The notes under the pieces: model-generated
Told to the model about the DNA's origin: nothing
Database searches by the model: none
The model's input: only the letters and a program-made list of their open reading frames with translations
Shown here: positions 36,283-44,498 of the stretch, piece after piece
Numbering within the stretch: the first letter of the stretch is position 1
Layout of the letters: each line of letters begins with the position of its first letter
NCBI RefSeq assembly: GCF_013031355.1
Contig: NZ_WPZO01000009.1
Span: forward strand, 104,126-168,125
Origin: Ruegeria arenilitoris
GTDB lineage: Bacteria > Pseudomonadota > Alphaproteobacteria > Rhodobacterales > Rhodobacteraceae
DNA length: 64,000 nt
Reading direction: 5' to 3'
Made by a program: the position numbers and the translations under genes

Positions 36283-36987
36283 GTGCCTTTGAATGTTGAC
36301 GTCGCATCCTTCGCAGCCAGCAGAAACCCGGACGTCCCGCGGCGGTTTGGCCAGCGATATAACGCTGAAAAATTCCTGCCCGAGGCCGGCAACACCGTTG
36401 TCTGCCATCTTGATTTCGATGCCTCAGCTCACAAGGCGGTGCTGGACGCGCGCAAGAGAATGATGGCGTTGCCGGAAGCCGGGCGCTTTCTTTTTACCCC
36501 TGCTGAAAGCCTGCACATGACGGTGTTTGAAGGTGTTATCGAAACCCGTCGCACGCCGGACACATGGCCCCGCGATCTTGACCGGGATGCCTCGGTCAGC
36601 AGCGTCACCGACGCCATGATCGACCGGCTCGCTGATTTTTCCGCACCCTCTAGCTTTGCTGTGCGCGTTACAGGCTGCAGCCCTACGGGTCTTGCGCTCA
36701 AAGGCGCCACCGACGAAGACGAGGCGAAAATGCTGGCCTGGCGCGAGGCGCTGACCGAGCCCTTCGCGTATCGCCACGAAGACCATGACGCGTATCAGCA
36801 CCACATGACCTTTGCCTATCCAATCACGTGGCTGCCCGATGCTGTCCTGCCCATCTGGGAAGCTGAACTTGCAGCTATCCTTGCAGATCTGGCAGAGGCC
36901 GCGCCTGTCATCCCACTTGCCGCCCCTGCCTTTTGTCAGTTTGCCGACATGACGCGGTTCGAAGAACTCCGAGTGCTTAGCACCTAA
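36283..36987 (+). CDS. DUF1868 2H-phosphoesterase-superfamily protein
   Basis: A 234-residue cytosolic protein with the two HxT motifs of 2H phosphoesterases, SLHMTVFEGV and QHHMTFAYPI, separated by about 100 residues. Such enzymes open cyclic phosphodiesters or cleave 2',5' linkages. A longer open frame begins at 36151, but the GTG at 36283 is preceded by ACGGAG at good spacing and gives a sensible length. It is monocistronic, lying between the EamA transporter and the queuosine operon. The natural substrate is not known. Confidence 0.75.
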   Translation: MPLNVDVASFAASRNPDVPRRFGQRYNAEKFLPEAGNTVVCHLDFDASAHKAVLDARKRMMALPEAGRFLFTPAESLHMTVFEGVIETRRTPDTWPRDLDRDASVSSVTDAMIDRLADFSAPSSFAVRVTGCSPTGLALKGATDEDEAKMLAWREALTEPFAYRHEDHDAYQHHMTFAYPITWLPDAVLPIWEAELAAILADLAEAAPVIPLAAPAFCQFADMTRFEELRVLST

Positions 36988-37075
36988 GCGGTCGGACGCC
37001 ATCGACATCCCAATGGGAAAAACATTGCGCAAATGTGACTTGGCACGCCCGGTTCTCGGGTATAACAGGGCGCAT

Positions 37076-37110
37076 CCCGGTCGCAGCCTACCCGGGTAAC
37101 AAAACAAGGG
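37076..37110 (+). promoter_or_regulatory. preQ1-I riboswitch controlling queC
   Basis: The leader reads CCCGG, loop TCGCAG, then CCTACCCGGG and the A-rich tail TAACAAAACAAGGG. This is nearly the same arrangement as the well-studied Thermoanaerobacter preQ1-I aptamer: P1 stem CCCGG/CCGGG, conserved L1 loop, and tail pairing back into the stem as an H-type pseudoknot. The tail carries the ribosome-binding site (AAGGG, 8 bases before the queC ATG), so ligand binding should block translation of the queuosine operon. Identified by motif comparison from memory. Confidence 0.85.
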
Positions 37111-37118
37111 TTCAAAAT

Positions 37119-37820
37119 ATGAAAACGATCGTAATCTGCTCGGGCGGGCTGGATTCGGTGTCGCTGGCGCATTTAGTTGCGCGCGACCACCAGCTGACGG
37201 GCTTGATTTCCTTTGACTATGGCCAGCGTCACCGCAAAGAGCTGGACTATGCCGCGCTCTGTGCGCAGCGGCTGGGTGTGCCTCATGACATCATAGATCT
37301 GCGCTCGGTCGGGGCAGTTCTGACCGGGTCGGCGCTGACCGATGATGTGGACGTGCCCGATGGGCATTATGCCGAAGACAGCATGAAGGTCACCGTGGTC
37401 CCCAACCGCAACGCAATCATGCTGACCGTGGCCTTTGGCGCGGCCGCTGCGCGTGGGGCCGATGCGGTGGCGACGGCGGTACATGGCGGGGATCACTTTA
37501 TCTATCCCGATTGCCGACCGTCCTTCACGCAAGCGTTTGAAACGATGCAGAAACACGCGCTGGACGGTTATGCCAACGTGTCGCTGTTCACGCCGTTCGT
37601 CCATCGCAGCAAGGCTGACATCGTGACCGAGGGGGCGCGTGTGGACACGCCCTTTGCGCAGACCTGGTCCTGCTACAAGGGCGGCGAACACCATTGCGGC
37701 CGCTGCGGCACATGCGTTGAACGGCGAGAGGCGTTCCATCTGGCCGGTATCGCGGACCCGACCACCTATGAGGACCCCGATTTCTGGGTCGCGGCCACGG
37801 CGCAGAAGGAAACCGCCTGA
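37119..37820 (+). CDS. queC: 7-cyano-7-deazaguanine synthase
   Basis: A 233-residue enzyme that converts 7-carboxy-7-deazaguanine with ammonia and ATP to preQ0 in the queuosine pathway. The ATP PP-loop is SGGLDS (residues 8-13). The zinc-binding cysteines are in CYKGGEHHCGRCGTC near the C-terminus. The ATG at 37119 sits directly after the preQ1-I riboswitch and its ribosome site; the longer open frame from 37035 would run through the aptamer. It overlaps queD by one base (TGATG). Confidence 0.95.
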   Translation: MKTIVICSGGLDSVSLAHLVARDHQLTGLISFDYGQRHRKELDYAALCAQRLGVPHDIIDLRSVGAVLTGSALTDDVDVPDGHYAEDSMKVTVVPNRNAIMLTVAFGAAAARGADAVATAVHGGDHFIYPDCRPSFTQAFETMQKHALDGYANVSLFTPFVHRSKADIVTEGARVDTPFAQTWSCYKGGEHHCGRCGTCVERREAFHLAGIADPTTYEDPDFWVAATAQKETA

Positions 37821-38173
37821 TGTACCGGATCACCAAAGAGTTCCACTTCTCCGCCTCGCACCAGTTGACTCATCTGCCCGATGATCACCAATGCGCGCGG
37901 ATGCACGGGCACAACTATATTGTCGAGGTCGAACTGGCCGCGCCCAAGCTGAACGCCGACGGGTTCGTGCGGGACTATGGCGAACTGAAGCCGCTCAAGG
38001 CCTATATCGACGAGACCTTCGATCATCGCCACCTGAACGACGTGATGAACATCCTGACCACGGCCGAGAACATGGCGCGCCATTTCTATGACTGGTGCAC
38101 CGCGCGCTGGCCGGAAACTGCCGCCGTACGGGTCAGCGAAACGCCGAAGACCTGGGCTGAGTACCGCCCATGA
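37820..38173 (+). CDS. queD: 6-carboxy-5,6,7,8-tetrahydropterin synthase
   Basis: A 117-residue T-fold enzyme that makes 6-carboxytetrahydropterin from dihydroneopterin triphosphate, the first dedicated queuosine step. The zinc histidines are in FHFSASHQL and RMHGHNY, the catalytic cysteine precedes the latter (QCARMHGH), and DHRHLND supplies the aspartate-histidine relay. Length is normal. It overlaps queC and queE by short stop/start overlaps. Confidence 0.95.
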   Translation: MYRITKEFHFSASHQLTHLPDDHQCARMHGHNYIVEVELAAPKLNADGFVRDYGELKPLKAYIDETFDHRHLNDVMNILTTAENMARHFYDWCTARWPETAAVRVSETPKTWAEYRP

Positions 38174-38880
38174 CCCGCCTGCGCATTGCCGAGATTTTCG
38201 GCCCCACGATTCAGGGCGAAGGCGCGCTGATCGGGGAACCCACCGTATTCGTGCGCACCGGCGGCTGCGATTACCGCTGCAGCTGGTGCGACAGCCTGCA
38301 CGCGGTCGATACCGCTTATCGCCACGATTGGGCGGCGATGGACACGGATGCGGTTTGGGACCGGGTGCGTGCCTTGTCGGGCGACCGGCCTCTGACCGTG
38401 TCATTGTCGGGCGGCAATCCGGCCATTCAGGATTTTGCGCCCCTGATCGCGCGGGGTCGGGCCGAGGGGTATCGCTTTGCATGCGAAACTCAGGGCTCGA
38501 TCGCAAAGCCGTGGTTCGGTGATCTGGATACGCTGGTCCTCAGCCCGAAACCGCCATCAAGTGGCGAAGACGTGGACTGGAATGCCTTCGCGGCCTGTAT
38601 CGAGGCCGCGCAAGGTGGCCCGAAGGTGGTGATGAAAATCGTGATCTTCGACGACACCGATTACGACTGGGCCCGCGCCGTGGCCGACCGCTATCCCTCG
38701 CTGCCGCTTTATCTGCAACCGGGCAATTCCGAGGTCGATCCCGACCTGCCCGTCGATCCACAAACCCTTTCGGACCGGTTGCTGTGGCTGGTGGAGAAAG
38801 TGACCGGTGATGGCTGGTTCACACCCCGGGTTCTGCCGCAACTGCACGTCCTGCTATGGGGCAACAAACGCGGGGTCTGA
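38170..38880 (+). CDS. queE: 7-carboxy-7-deazaguanine synthase (radical SAM)
   Basis: A 236-residue radical SAM enzyme that rearranges carboxytetrahydropterin to 7-carboxy-7-deazaguanine. The 4Fe-4S cysteines are in [12 protein letters not shown] (CX3CX2C), preceded by the family start [14 protein letters not shown] second signature, LSGGNPA, binds SAM. It overlaps queD by four bases and is followed by queF after 15 bases, completing the pathway from pterin to preQ1. Confidence 0.95.
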   Translation: MTRLRIAEIFGPTIQGEGALIGEPTVFVRTGGCDYRCSWCDSLHAVDTAYRHDWAAMDTDAVWDRVRALSGDRPLTVSLSGGNPAIQDFAPLIARGRAEGYRFACETQGSIAKPWFGDLDTLVLSPKPPSSGEDVDWNAFAACIEAAQGGPKVVMKIVIFDDTDYDWARAVADRYPSLPLYLQPGNSEVDPDLPVDPQTLSDRLLWLVEKVTGDGWFTPRVLPQLHVLLWGNKRGV

Positions 38881-38895
38881 CCCCGAAAGGAGCAC

Positions 38896-39360
38896 ATGAT
38901 GGAAACCATTTACAGCGATCTGACCCAGTTGGGCGGGAAAACCGAACTGCCCGCATCGCCCGAGCAGGCAGAGCTTGAGCGGGTGCAGAACCCGCAGGCC
39001 GATATCGACTATTGCGTGCGGTTCACCGCGCCCGAGTTCACTTCGCTATGCCCGATGACCGGACAACCGGACTTTGCCCATCTGGTGATCGACTATGTGC
39101 CGGGCGATTGGCTGGTGGAATCAAAATCCCTGAAACTGTTTCTGGGATCATTCCGCAACCACGGCGCATTTCACGAGGATTGCACTGTCTCCATCGCCCG
39201 CCGTCTGGTCGAGTTCCTGGACCCGCGCTGGCTGCGGATCGGCGGCTACTGGTATCCGCGCGGCGGCATTCCGATCGACGTATTCTGGCAAACCGGAGCC
39301 ACACCCGATCACGTCTGGATTCCTGATCAGGGCGTGCCGCCCTATCGTGGTCGCGGCTAA
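38896..39360 (+). CDS. queF: NADPH-dependent preQ0 reductase, type I
   Basis: A 154-residue T-fold reductase that turns the nitrile preQ0 into the amine preQ1. The catalytic cysteine is in [13 protein letters not shown] and the NADPH motif is [14 protein letters not shown]. Short unimodular length fits the type I (YkvM-like) form. An AGGAG ribosome site precedes two adjacent ATG codons; the first (38896) is used. Last gene of the queuosine operon. Confidence 0.95.
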   Translation: MMETIYSDLTQLGGKTELPASPEQAELERVQNPQADIDYCVRFTAPEFTSLCPMTGQPDFAHLVIDYVPGDWLVESKSLKLFLGSFRNHGAFHEDCTVSIARRLVEFLDPRWLRIGGYWYPRGGIPIDVFWQTGATPDHVWIPDQGVPPYRGRG

Positions 39361-39610
39361 CCAATAACGTTAAGTCCAGAGCGGTGCTGCGCCCAAAGCG
39401 CGTCACCGCGCACCTCTGTTTAGCCCGATACAGTTTGATTAAACTGCATGGTGTTGCGCAGCATCGAAACACCGAATTCTCCAGTCGAATCCGGTAATCG
39501 GCTGTGTCGCCATATCTCTCGTTAGTTGTGCGTTTGCATCACCAAACGAAGATAAGGCGAAGATACACTCAAACTGAGATTGACGAAACAGAACAACAAT
39601 TTAGACATGG

Positions 39611-39625
39611 CTCAAATAGTTTGAG
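39611..39625 (+). promoter_or_regulatory. Hairpin in the AdoMet decarboxylase leader
   Basis: CTCAAA-TAG-TTTGAG is a perfect 6-base stem with a 3-base loop, followed by TTTTGGGG, 20 bases before the decarboxylase ATG. A similar CTCA-AAC-TGAG element lies about 40 bases upstream (39569-39579). Positions suggest an operator or a leader structure affecting translation. No known riboswitch class is matched. Confidence 0.3.
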
Positions 39626-39645
39626 TTTTGGGGCGTTGGTTTTTT

Positions 39646-40035
39646 ATGGACGGTTCTTCGTCTTCGTTGGGTATTCACCTTATAGCAGATTTTTTCGACG
39701 CAAGTGCGCTTTATGATCCCGTTCCCGCCGAAGATGCCCTGAGACGTGCCGCGGTTGCCGCCAAAGCGCATGTTCTGGGTGTAAATACCCATGACTTTGG
39801 GCAGCGGGCGGGGTTTACCGGGGTCGCGCTGCTGGCCGAGTCGCATATCTCGGTCCACACCTGGCCGGAACATGGATATGCCGCCCTCGATATCTTCATG
39901 TGTGGCGATGCCAAACCACAGCTCAGTCTCGACGTTCTGAAATCCTATTTCCGCCCGCAACGCGTCAACGTGCAGTCCATACGCCGCGGCCTGATTGGTC
40001 ACGCGACACCCCGGCTTGCCGTTGCGGGCTTCTGA
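39646..40035 (+). CDS. speH: S-adenosylmethionine decarboxylase proenzyme (class 1b)
   Basis: A 129-residue pyruvoyl-enzyme precursor that yields decarboxylated AdoMet, the aminopropyl donor. The self-cleavage site is in LLAESHISVHTWPEHGY: the serine of ESHIS becomes the pyruvoyl group, and the downstream histidine, cysteine (IFMCGD) and aromatic residues complete the site. The ATG at 39646 (MDGSSSSLG) is preferred to 39628. It is followed after seven bases by the rhomboid-GNAT gene and two genes later by a membrane aminopropyltransferase, making a four-gene unit. Confidence 0.9.
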   Translation: MDGSSSSLGIHLIADFFDASALYDPVPAEDALRRAAVAAKAHVLGVNTHDFGQRAGFTGVALLAESHISVHTWPEHGYAALDIFMCGDAKPQLSLDVLKSYFRPQRVNVQSIRRGLIGHATPRLAVAGF

Positions 40036-40042
40036 AAGGCGA

Positions 40043-41344
40043 ATGGAAGAGCTGCGCAGATGCCCGGTTACGATAGGCCTCATACTCAGCGCGATTGCGG
40101 GATATGCTTTGCTGGGTCCGGTCCGGTATTCCGGGCCCATCGGAACGTTCCCCGATCATCTGCTGTTCATGTTTCGGCACGGCGATCTGAGTCACCTGAC
40201 GCTCAATTGCCTGCTGATCCTTGTTGGCGGCAGCTTTACCGAACCCGTTCTGGGCTGGCTTCGCACACTGGGCCTTGTCGCCCTGTTCGCCTTGGCCGGA
40301 ACAACCGCCGAGCTGTTACTGGCCGGACCGGGCTTTGTCGGCCTGTCCGGGGTCGCCTACGGTCTGGTTTCCTATGGCTTGATCACCTCAAGCCCGCCGG
40401 AACGGCGCGGCTGGACGCTGGCCCTGATCTGTATCGTTCTGGGGGCCGAGTGGTTGTTTCTGCGCCCTCAGATCGCCGTTTTCACACATATTACAAGCGC
40501 CTTAATCGGCGGAGGACTGGCCATGTTTAGCGCCCTTTTCGGCTCGAGTGGGCCAAAGCTTAAACCCATGGAATGGCGGCACGTGTCTCCTGCCATCCAG
40601 ATCATCGCACAAACCGATGAGGACGATGCGGCCGAGGCGGAAAGCAAGTTTCTGGAAGAGGGAACGGACAACATGTTCGTCCTGCTGGAAAAGGGCAACT
40701 TGCTTGGGCTGATCGGCTATAGCCTGGACGAAGATGTGCCGGACGTCGCGTGGCTGTCCTGGACCTACCTGGATCAGGCCCATACAGGCAAGGGTCTGGG
40801 CGCGCTGATGCTGAACGACCTGCTGGGAAAGCTGGCGCAACTGCAGGTGCGCAAGATTTTCATCGAAACCAGCGACTATGAAGAGTTCGGCAAGAAACTC
40901 TATGCCGCCGCGCATAAACTCTATGAAGAGTTCGGGGCCTCCGTCGAATTGACCGTGCCCGGATATCATGGCCGGAACGAAGCCAAGATTGTCTATGGGC
41001 TGGAAAACCCTGAGGCACCTGAGACTACGCGCATAGAGCCGTCTCCGAATACCGGCCTGTCGATTTTCGAGATTCACAAAGCCCCCGAAACCGACGACGT
41101 CGCGGGCCTGCGCTGGCGCGAAACCGACGCCGGGCTCAGCGGGCTGGAGCAACAGCTGTCGCTGGCGCGCAATCAGAAATACCGCATGGCCGTTCTGGCC
41201 ATCCCATCCGACCTGTCCGACGCCAACGCAGCGGAGCTGCAAGCGCAGGGCCTGCAAAAATGCGGTGAACTCAAAGAGTTCTACGGCAAGGACCTGCATC
41301 AGGTCTGGTGGAGCAGTGATTCAGGAAAAACCAAAAATCCATAG
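40043..41344 (+). CDS. Rhomboid-family intramembrane protease fused to a GNAT acetyltransferase
   Basis: A 433-residue fusion. Residues about 1-175 form a six-helix rhomboid domain: RHGDLSHLTLN in the helix-2 region, the nucleophile serine in GLSGVAYG and the catalytic histidine in FTHITSALIGGG. Residues about 185-340 resemble a GNAT N-acetyltransferase, with the acetyl-CoA loop HTGKGLGALML and IFIETSDY. A further C-terminal region of about 90 residues is unassigned. The gene lies between AdoMet decarboxylase and a small anchored protein. Protease and acetyltransferase may act on the same membrane-tethered partner. The fusion is seen; both activities are inferred from motifs. Confidence 0.78.
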   Translation: MEELRRCPVTIGLILSAIAGYALLGPVRYSGPIGTFPDHLLFMFRHGDLSHLTLNCLLILVGGSFTEPVLGWLRTLGLVALFALAGTTAELLLAGPGFVGLSGVAYGLVSYGLITSSPPERRGWTLALICIVLGAEWLFLRPQIAVFTHITSALIGGGLAMFSALFGSSGPKLKPMEWRHVSPAIQIIAQTDEDDAAEAESKFLEEGTDNMFVLLEKGNLLGLIGYSLDEDVPDVAWLSWTYLDQAHTGKGLGALMLNDLLGKLAQLQVRKIFIETSDYEEFGKKLYAAAHKLYEEFGASVELTVPGYHGRNEAKIVYGLENPEAPETTRIEPSPNTGLSIFEIHKAPETDDVAGLRWRETDAGLSGLEQQLSLARNQKYRMAVLAIPSDLSDANAAELQAQGLQKCGELKEFYGKDLHQVWWSSDSGKTKNP

Positions 41345-41353
41345 GAGTTTTTA

Positions 41354-41941
41354 ATGTTTGGTAATCTGAAAACGATCGTCATTATCGGCGTTCTGGGCTT
41401 TGTGGGCTATTCGATGTTCCTGGCCCCGGAATCAGAACAGACCGCTGATCTCGGGCAGGTTCTGGACCGTACGGAATTCGCCATCATCCAGTATCAGGAG
41501 TATCTGGACGCCAACAGCATCGCCGAAGCCTCGGACGAGCAGGTCGATGAATTCACCGGCTACCTGACCGAGGTGATGAATACGGAACCGCGTTTTTACG
41601 ACCAGCCTCTGGGTCTGGAAATTCTGTCCGACGCCAAATTCTCGGGCTACGCCGACCCGAACGCAAACGGCGTTCGTGATTCCGGTGAGGGAGAGGTCTT
41701 TACCATCGAGATCGACGAGGCCAACAACCGCCTGATCGCCACCGATACCACTGGTCAGTCCGCTGGCCTGCGGTTCTCGGGTGCAGGGTTCCTGGCTGGT
41801 GCGCTGATTGGCAACCTGATCGGTCGCCAGCGTTCGGCCGGCATCACCGCCTCCAGCTTCAACAACCGGAGCGTGACACCGCGCACCAGCTATTCGGCCC
41901 CGCGCAGCGCCCGTTCGGGCGGTTTGCGCGCAGGTAAATAA
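41354..41941 (+). CDS. Small membrane-anchored protein of the polyamine cluster
   Basis: A 195-residue protein of unknown family. It has an uncleaved N-terminal anchor (TIVIIGVLGFVGYSMFLAP), then a polar domain containing a calcium-loop-like stretch DPNANGVRDSGEGE (about 96-109), a glycine-zipper hydrophobic helix AGFLAGALIGNLIG (about 148-161), and a basic serine/arginine tail ending ARSGGLRAGK. The second helix and tail make it a plausible rhomboid substrate. It follows the rhomboid-GNAT gene by nine bases and precedes the aminopropyltransferase by about 77. Function unknown. Confidence 0.7.
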   Translation: MFGNLKTIVIIGVLGFVGYSMFLAPESEQTADLGQVLDRTEFAIIQYQEYLDANSIAEASDEQVDEFTGYLTEVMNTEPRFYDQPLGLEILSDAKFSGYADPNANGVRDSGEGEVFTIEIDEANNRLIATDTTGQSAGLRFSGAGFLAGALIGNLIGRQRSAGITASSFNNRSVTPRTSYSAPRSARSGGLRAGK

Positions 41942-42018
41942 GCGCCGTACAGACATCACACCCCACGAGGGCCCGGTGCATCACTCGCGCCGGGCTTTCC
42001 AGTTTCTCGGATATTTGC

Positions 42019-43569
42019 ATGACCGACACCCTGACACCGCGCTATTCGGACCTGCCCCGCAGACAGGCAATGGTTCTGCTAGGCGCAATCCTTGTCGTTG
42101 CCCTGTGTGGCATTGTCTACGAACTGATCATCGGGACGGTGTCCAGCTATCTGCTGGGCAATTCAGTCTATCAGTTCTCGCTGACCATCGGGTTCTTCAT
42201 GTTCGCCATGGGGGTAGGGTCTTATGTATCGCGCTTTTTCCACGGCAACCTGATCCAGACCTTCATTTGGGTAGAACTGATCCTGGCGCTGATCGGCGGC
42301 CTGTGCAGCGTGTCGTTGTTCATGCTCTTTCCCTATGCGCCGTGGTTTTACACCGTCGGCATGTTCACCTTCATCTCGTCCATCGGGTTTCTGGTCGGGC
42401 TGGAAATTCCTCTGCTGATGCGGGTTCTGTCGGAAAGCAGCACCACGCGGGAATCCATCGCCGATGTACTTTCGCTGGACTATATCGGCGCGCTTGGCGG
42501 ATCGGTTCTGTTTCCGATCCTGCTGCTGCCTTCCCTTGGGCTGATCTCATCCTCGTTCGCCATCGGCTTGACTAACGCCATGGTCGCGTTGCTAAGCGTT
42601 CTGTGCCTGCGCGACCAGTTGGACGCACCCAAGCGGATGCTGGCCTGCGCGATCGGCACCATTGTTTTGCTGTTCGCGCTGACCTTGCTGGCCGGGCGTA
42701 TCACCGCCTTTGCGCAGGACCATCTGTATTTTGACCGCATCGTCTGGCGCAAACAGTCGCAATACCAGTCACTTGTGGTCACCAATACCTGGCAAAAAAA
42801 CGACGTGCGGCTCTATATCGATGGCCATCTGCAATTTGCTGAAGCGGATGAGTATCGCTATCACGAAGCGCTGGTTCACCCGGTTCTGTCTTGGGGTGAT
42901 AATGATCCCAAGTCCGTTTTGGTGCTGGGCGGTGGTGACGGGCTCGCAGTGCGCGAGATCCTGAAATACCCCAGCGTGACACGCATCGATCTGGTCGATC
43001 TGGATCCGGCGATGACCGACTTGGGGCGCAATCTGGCTCCCATCACCCGTCTGAACCAAAACAGCATGGAGGCGTCGTCGCTGATCATCCACAACACCGA
43101 TGCATTCAACTATGTAAAATCCACGGATCAGACCTACGACCGGATCATCATCGATTTCCCTGATCCACATAACGAGGCGCTGTCCAAGCTCTATTCGATC
43201 GAGTTCTACGCGATGGTCCAGAGCATCCTTTCTGAGGATGGTGTGCTGGTCACACAAAGCAGCTCACCCTTCTTCTCGCCCCATACCTACTGGACGGTTT
43301 CCGAAACCTTGTCCGAGATTTTCCCGCAGGTCGTGAACTATCAGATGTCGATCCCCTCGTTCGGGATTTGGGGGTATAACCTTGCGGCCAATGATCCGAG
43401 TTCAACGCTGGGCGATCTGCCCGAGGGTCTGAGGTTTGTCACCCCTGAGGTTTTTGCGGCCGCCCAAGTGTTTTCCGAGGACCTGCGGCCCAAGCGTGAA
43501 CTGGCCGTCAACTCGATCTTTGATCCCGGCATCTACCACGAATATTCGCGCGACGTGTCCGGCTATTGA
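42019..43569 (+). CDS. Polyamine aminopropyltransferase with N-terminal membrane domain
   Basis: A 516-residue protein. The first ~215 residues form about seven transmembrane helices (first segment MVLLGAILVVALCGIVYELI). The rest is a spermidine-synthase fold: VLGGGDGLAVREI binds decarboxylated AdoMet, LVDLDPAMTDL the ribose, and the catalytic aspartate lies in IDFPDPHNEALSKLYS. Such membrane spermidine-synthase-like proteins occur in many bacteria but their acceptor is rarely known. It ends the speH cluster. Transfer of an aminopropyl group to a membrane-proximal amine is the inferred role. Confidence 0.85.
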   Translation: MTDTLTPRYSDLPRRQAMVLLGAILVVALCGIVYELIIGTVSSYLLGNSVYQFSLTIGFFMFAMGVGSYVSRFFHGNLIQTFIWVELILALIGGLCSVSLFMLFPYAPWFYTVGMFTFISSIGFLVGLEIPLLMRVLSESSTTRESIADVLSLDYIGALGGSVLFPILLLPSLGLISSSFAIGLTNAMVALLSVLCLRDQLDAPKRMLACAIGTIVLLFALTLLAGRITAFAQDHLYFDRIVWRKQSQYQSLVVTNTWQKNDVRLYIDGHLQFAEADEYRYHEALVHPVLSWGDNDPKSVLVLGGGDGLAVREILKYPSVTRIDLVDLDPAMTDLGRNLAPITRLNQNSMEASSLIIHNTDAFNYVKSTDQTYDRIIIDFPDPHNEALSKLYSIEFYAMVQSILSEDGVLVTQSSSPFFSPHTYWTVSETLSEIFPQVVNYQMSIPSFGIWGYNLAANDPSSTLGDLPEGLRFVTPEVFAAAQVFSEDLRPKRELAVNSIFDPGIYHEYSRDVSGY

Positions 43570-43581
43570 GGTAGAACCGCG

Positions 43582-44007
43582 TCACGTGGTCAGGCCAATT
43601 GCCCTCACCCCGGCCTCGGCACACAGGATGTCGTCAGGACCAGCGGCACCTGACACTCCAATCGCACCGATCAGCTGGCCATCTTCCAGAATGGGCATTC
43701 CACCATCCCAGGCGCACAGATTGGGGCGGTTTGCCAGGCCCAATTGCAACGCAGGCGCCGACAACATGCGTTCAGCAAAGGCGCGTGTGGTTTTGCCCAA
43801 AACGGCGGTTCTGGCTTTGTCCGAGGCGAAATCGGCCACTGCTGCCGGGGTACCATCCATGCGCCCCGCAGCAACCATGTGACCGCTGGGGTCAACAACA
43901 ACGGCCGCAACCTGCCACCCGTTTTCAGCGGCATGAGCCAGGGCCTCCTGCACCGCCGCGTTTGCAGCACTTTGCGAGATGAAGCGCTTGGTGAATGAAA
44001 CAGACAT
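43582..44007 (-). CDS. GlcG/HbpS-family haem-binding-like protein
   Basis: A 141-residue protein of the GlcG/HbpS fold. Signatures are GWQVAAVVVDPSGHMVAAGRMDG and VLGKTTRAFAERM, with a C-terminal GAIGVSGA segment near the end. HbpS binds haem or other ligands extracellularly in Streptomyces; GlcG is linked to glycolate use in Escherichia coli. No signal peptide is present here. It follows the MaoC-like gene by 35 bases and completes the leftward operon that begins at the operator at 45.56 kb. The ATG at 44007 fits the family N-terminus. Confidence 0.8.
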   Translation of the reverse strand: MSVSFTKRFISQSAANAAVQEALAHAAENGWQVAAVVVDPSGHMVAAGRMDGTPAAVADFASDKARTAVLGKTTRAFAERMLSAPALQLGLANRPNLCAWDGGMPILEDGQLIGAIGVSGAAGPDDILCAEAGVRAIGLTT

Positions 44008-44042
44008 GTTTTTCCCTTGATCCTGGAGTGTTGCGGCTTTGA

Positions 44043-44498
44043 TCACAGGTCGAAGATCAACTCATTCGTGCCCTGCTGAACCCGTTGACCCTCCTGATTG
44101 AAAACATCGAACCTGAAGGCCACGATCCCGCGCCGACCGGAAGAGGTTTCGCGTTTTGACACCACATTCAGTTCGGCTCGGATCGTATCCCCGGCAAAGA
44201 CCGGTTGTTCGAACCGCCAGTCCCACCCCAGCGAGGCCAATCCGTCAGGCCGCGCATCGGACTGGAACTTCAACCCGTCGACAACCGACAGGACCAGTAG
44301 CCCATGCGCCACCCGCGCCTTGTAGCCAAGCTTGCGGGCCACGTCGTCATCCAGATGCAGCGTGTATTTGTCGCCGGTGAGTTCAGCAAAAGCCGTTATC
44401 AGGTCTGCCGTTATCTCGGCAGACCCGGTTTTCATCACGTCCCCGACCTGCAGATCGTGATAGCCGTAGGTCCCTGCAGTCAGTGGCTCGGCGGTCAT
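44043..44498 (-). CDS. MaoC-family hydratase
   Basis: A 151-residue hot-dog-fold protein, probably an enoyl-CoA hydratase acting on acyl-CoA intermediates. The catalytic hydratase motif is loosely kept: DKYTLHLDDDVARKLGYKARVAHG, where a typical member has DxNPLH. The sequence VEQPVFAGDT-like core reads FEQPVFAGDTIRAEL. Start overlaps the stop of the aldo-keto reductase gene (ATGA). It would provide one step of the CoA branch of this island. Confidence 0.8.
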   Translation of the reverse strand: MTAEPLTAGTYGYHDLQVGDVMKTGSAEITADLITAFAELTGDKYTLHLDDDVARKLGYKARVAHGLLVLSVVDGLKFQSDARPDGLASLGWDWRFEQPVFAGDTIRAELNVVSKRETSSGRRGIVAFRFDVFNQEGQRVQQGTNELIFDL

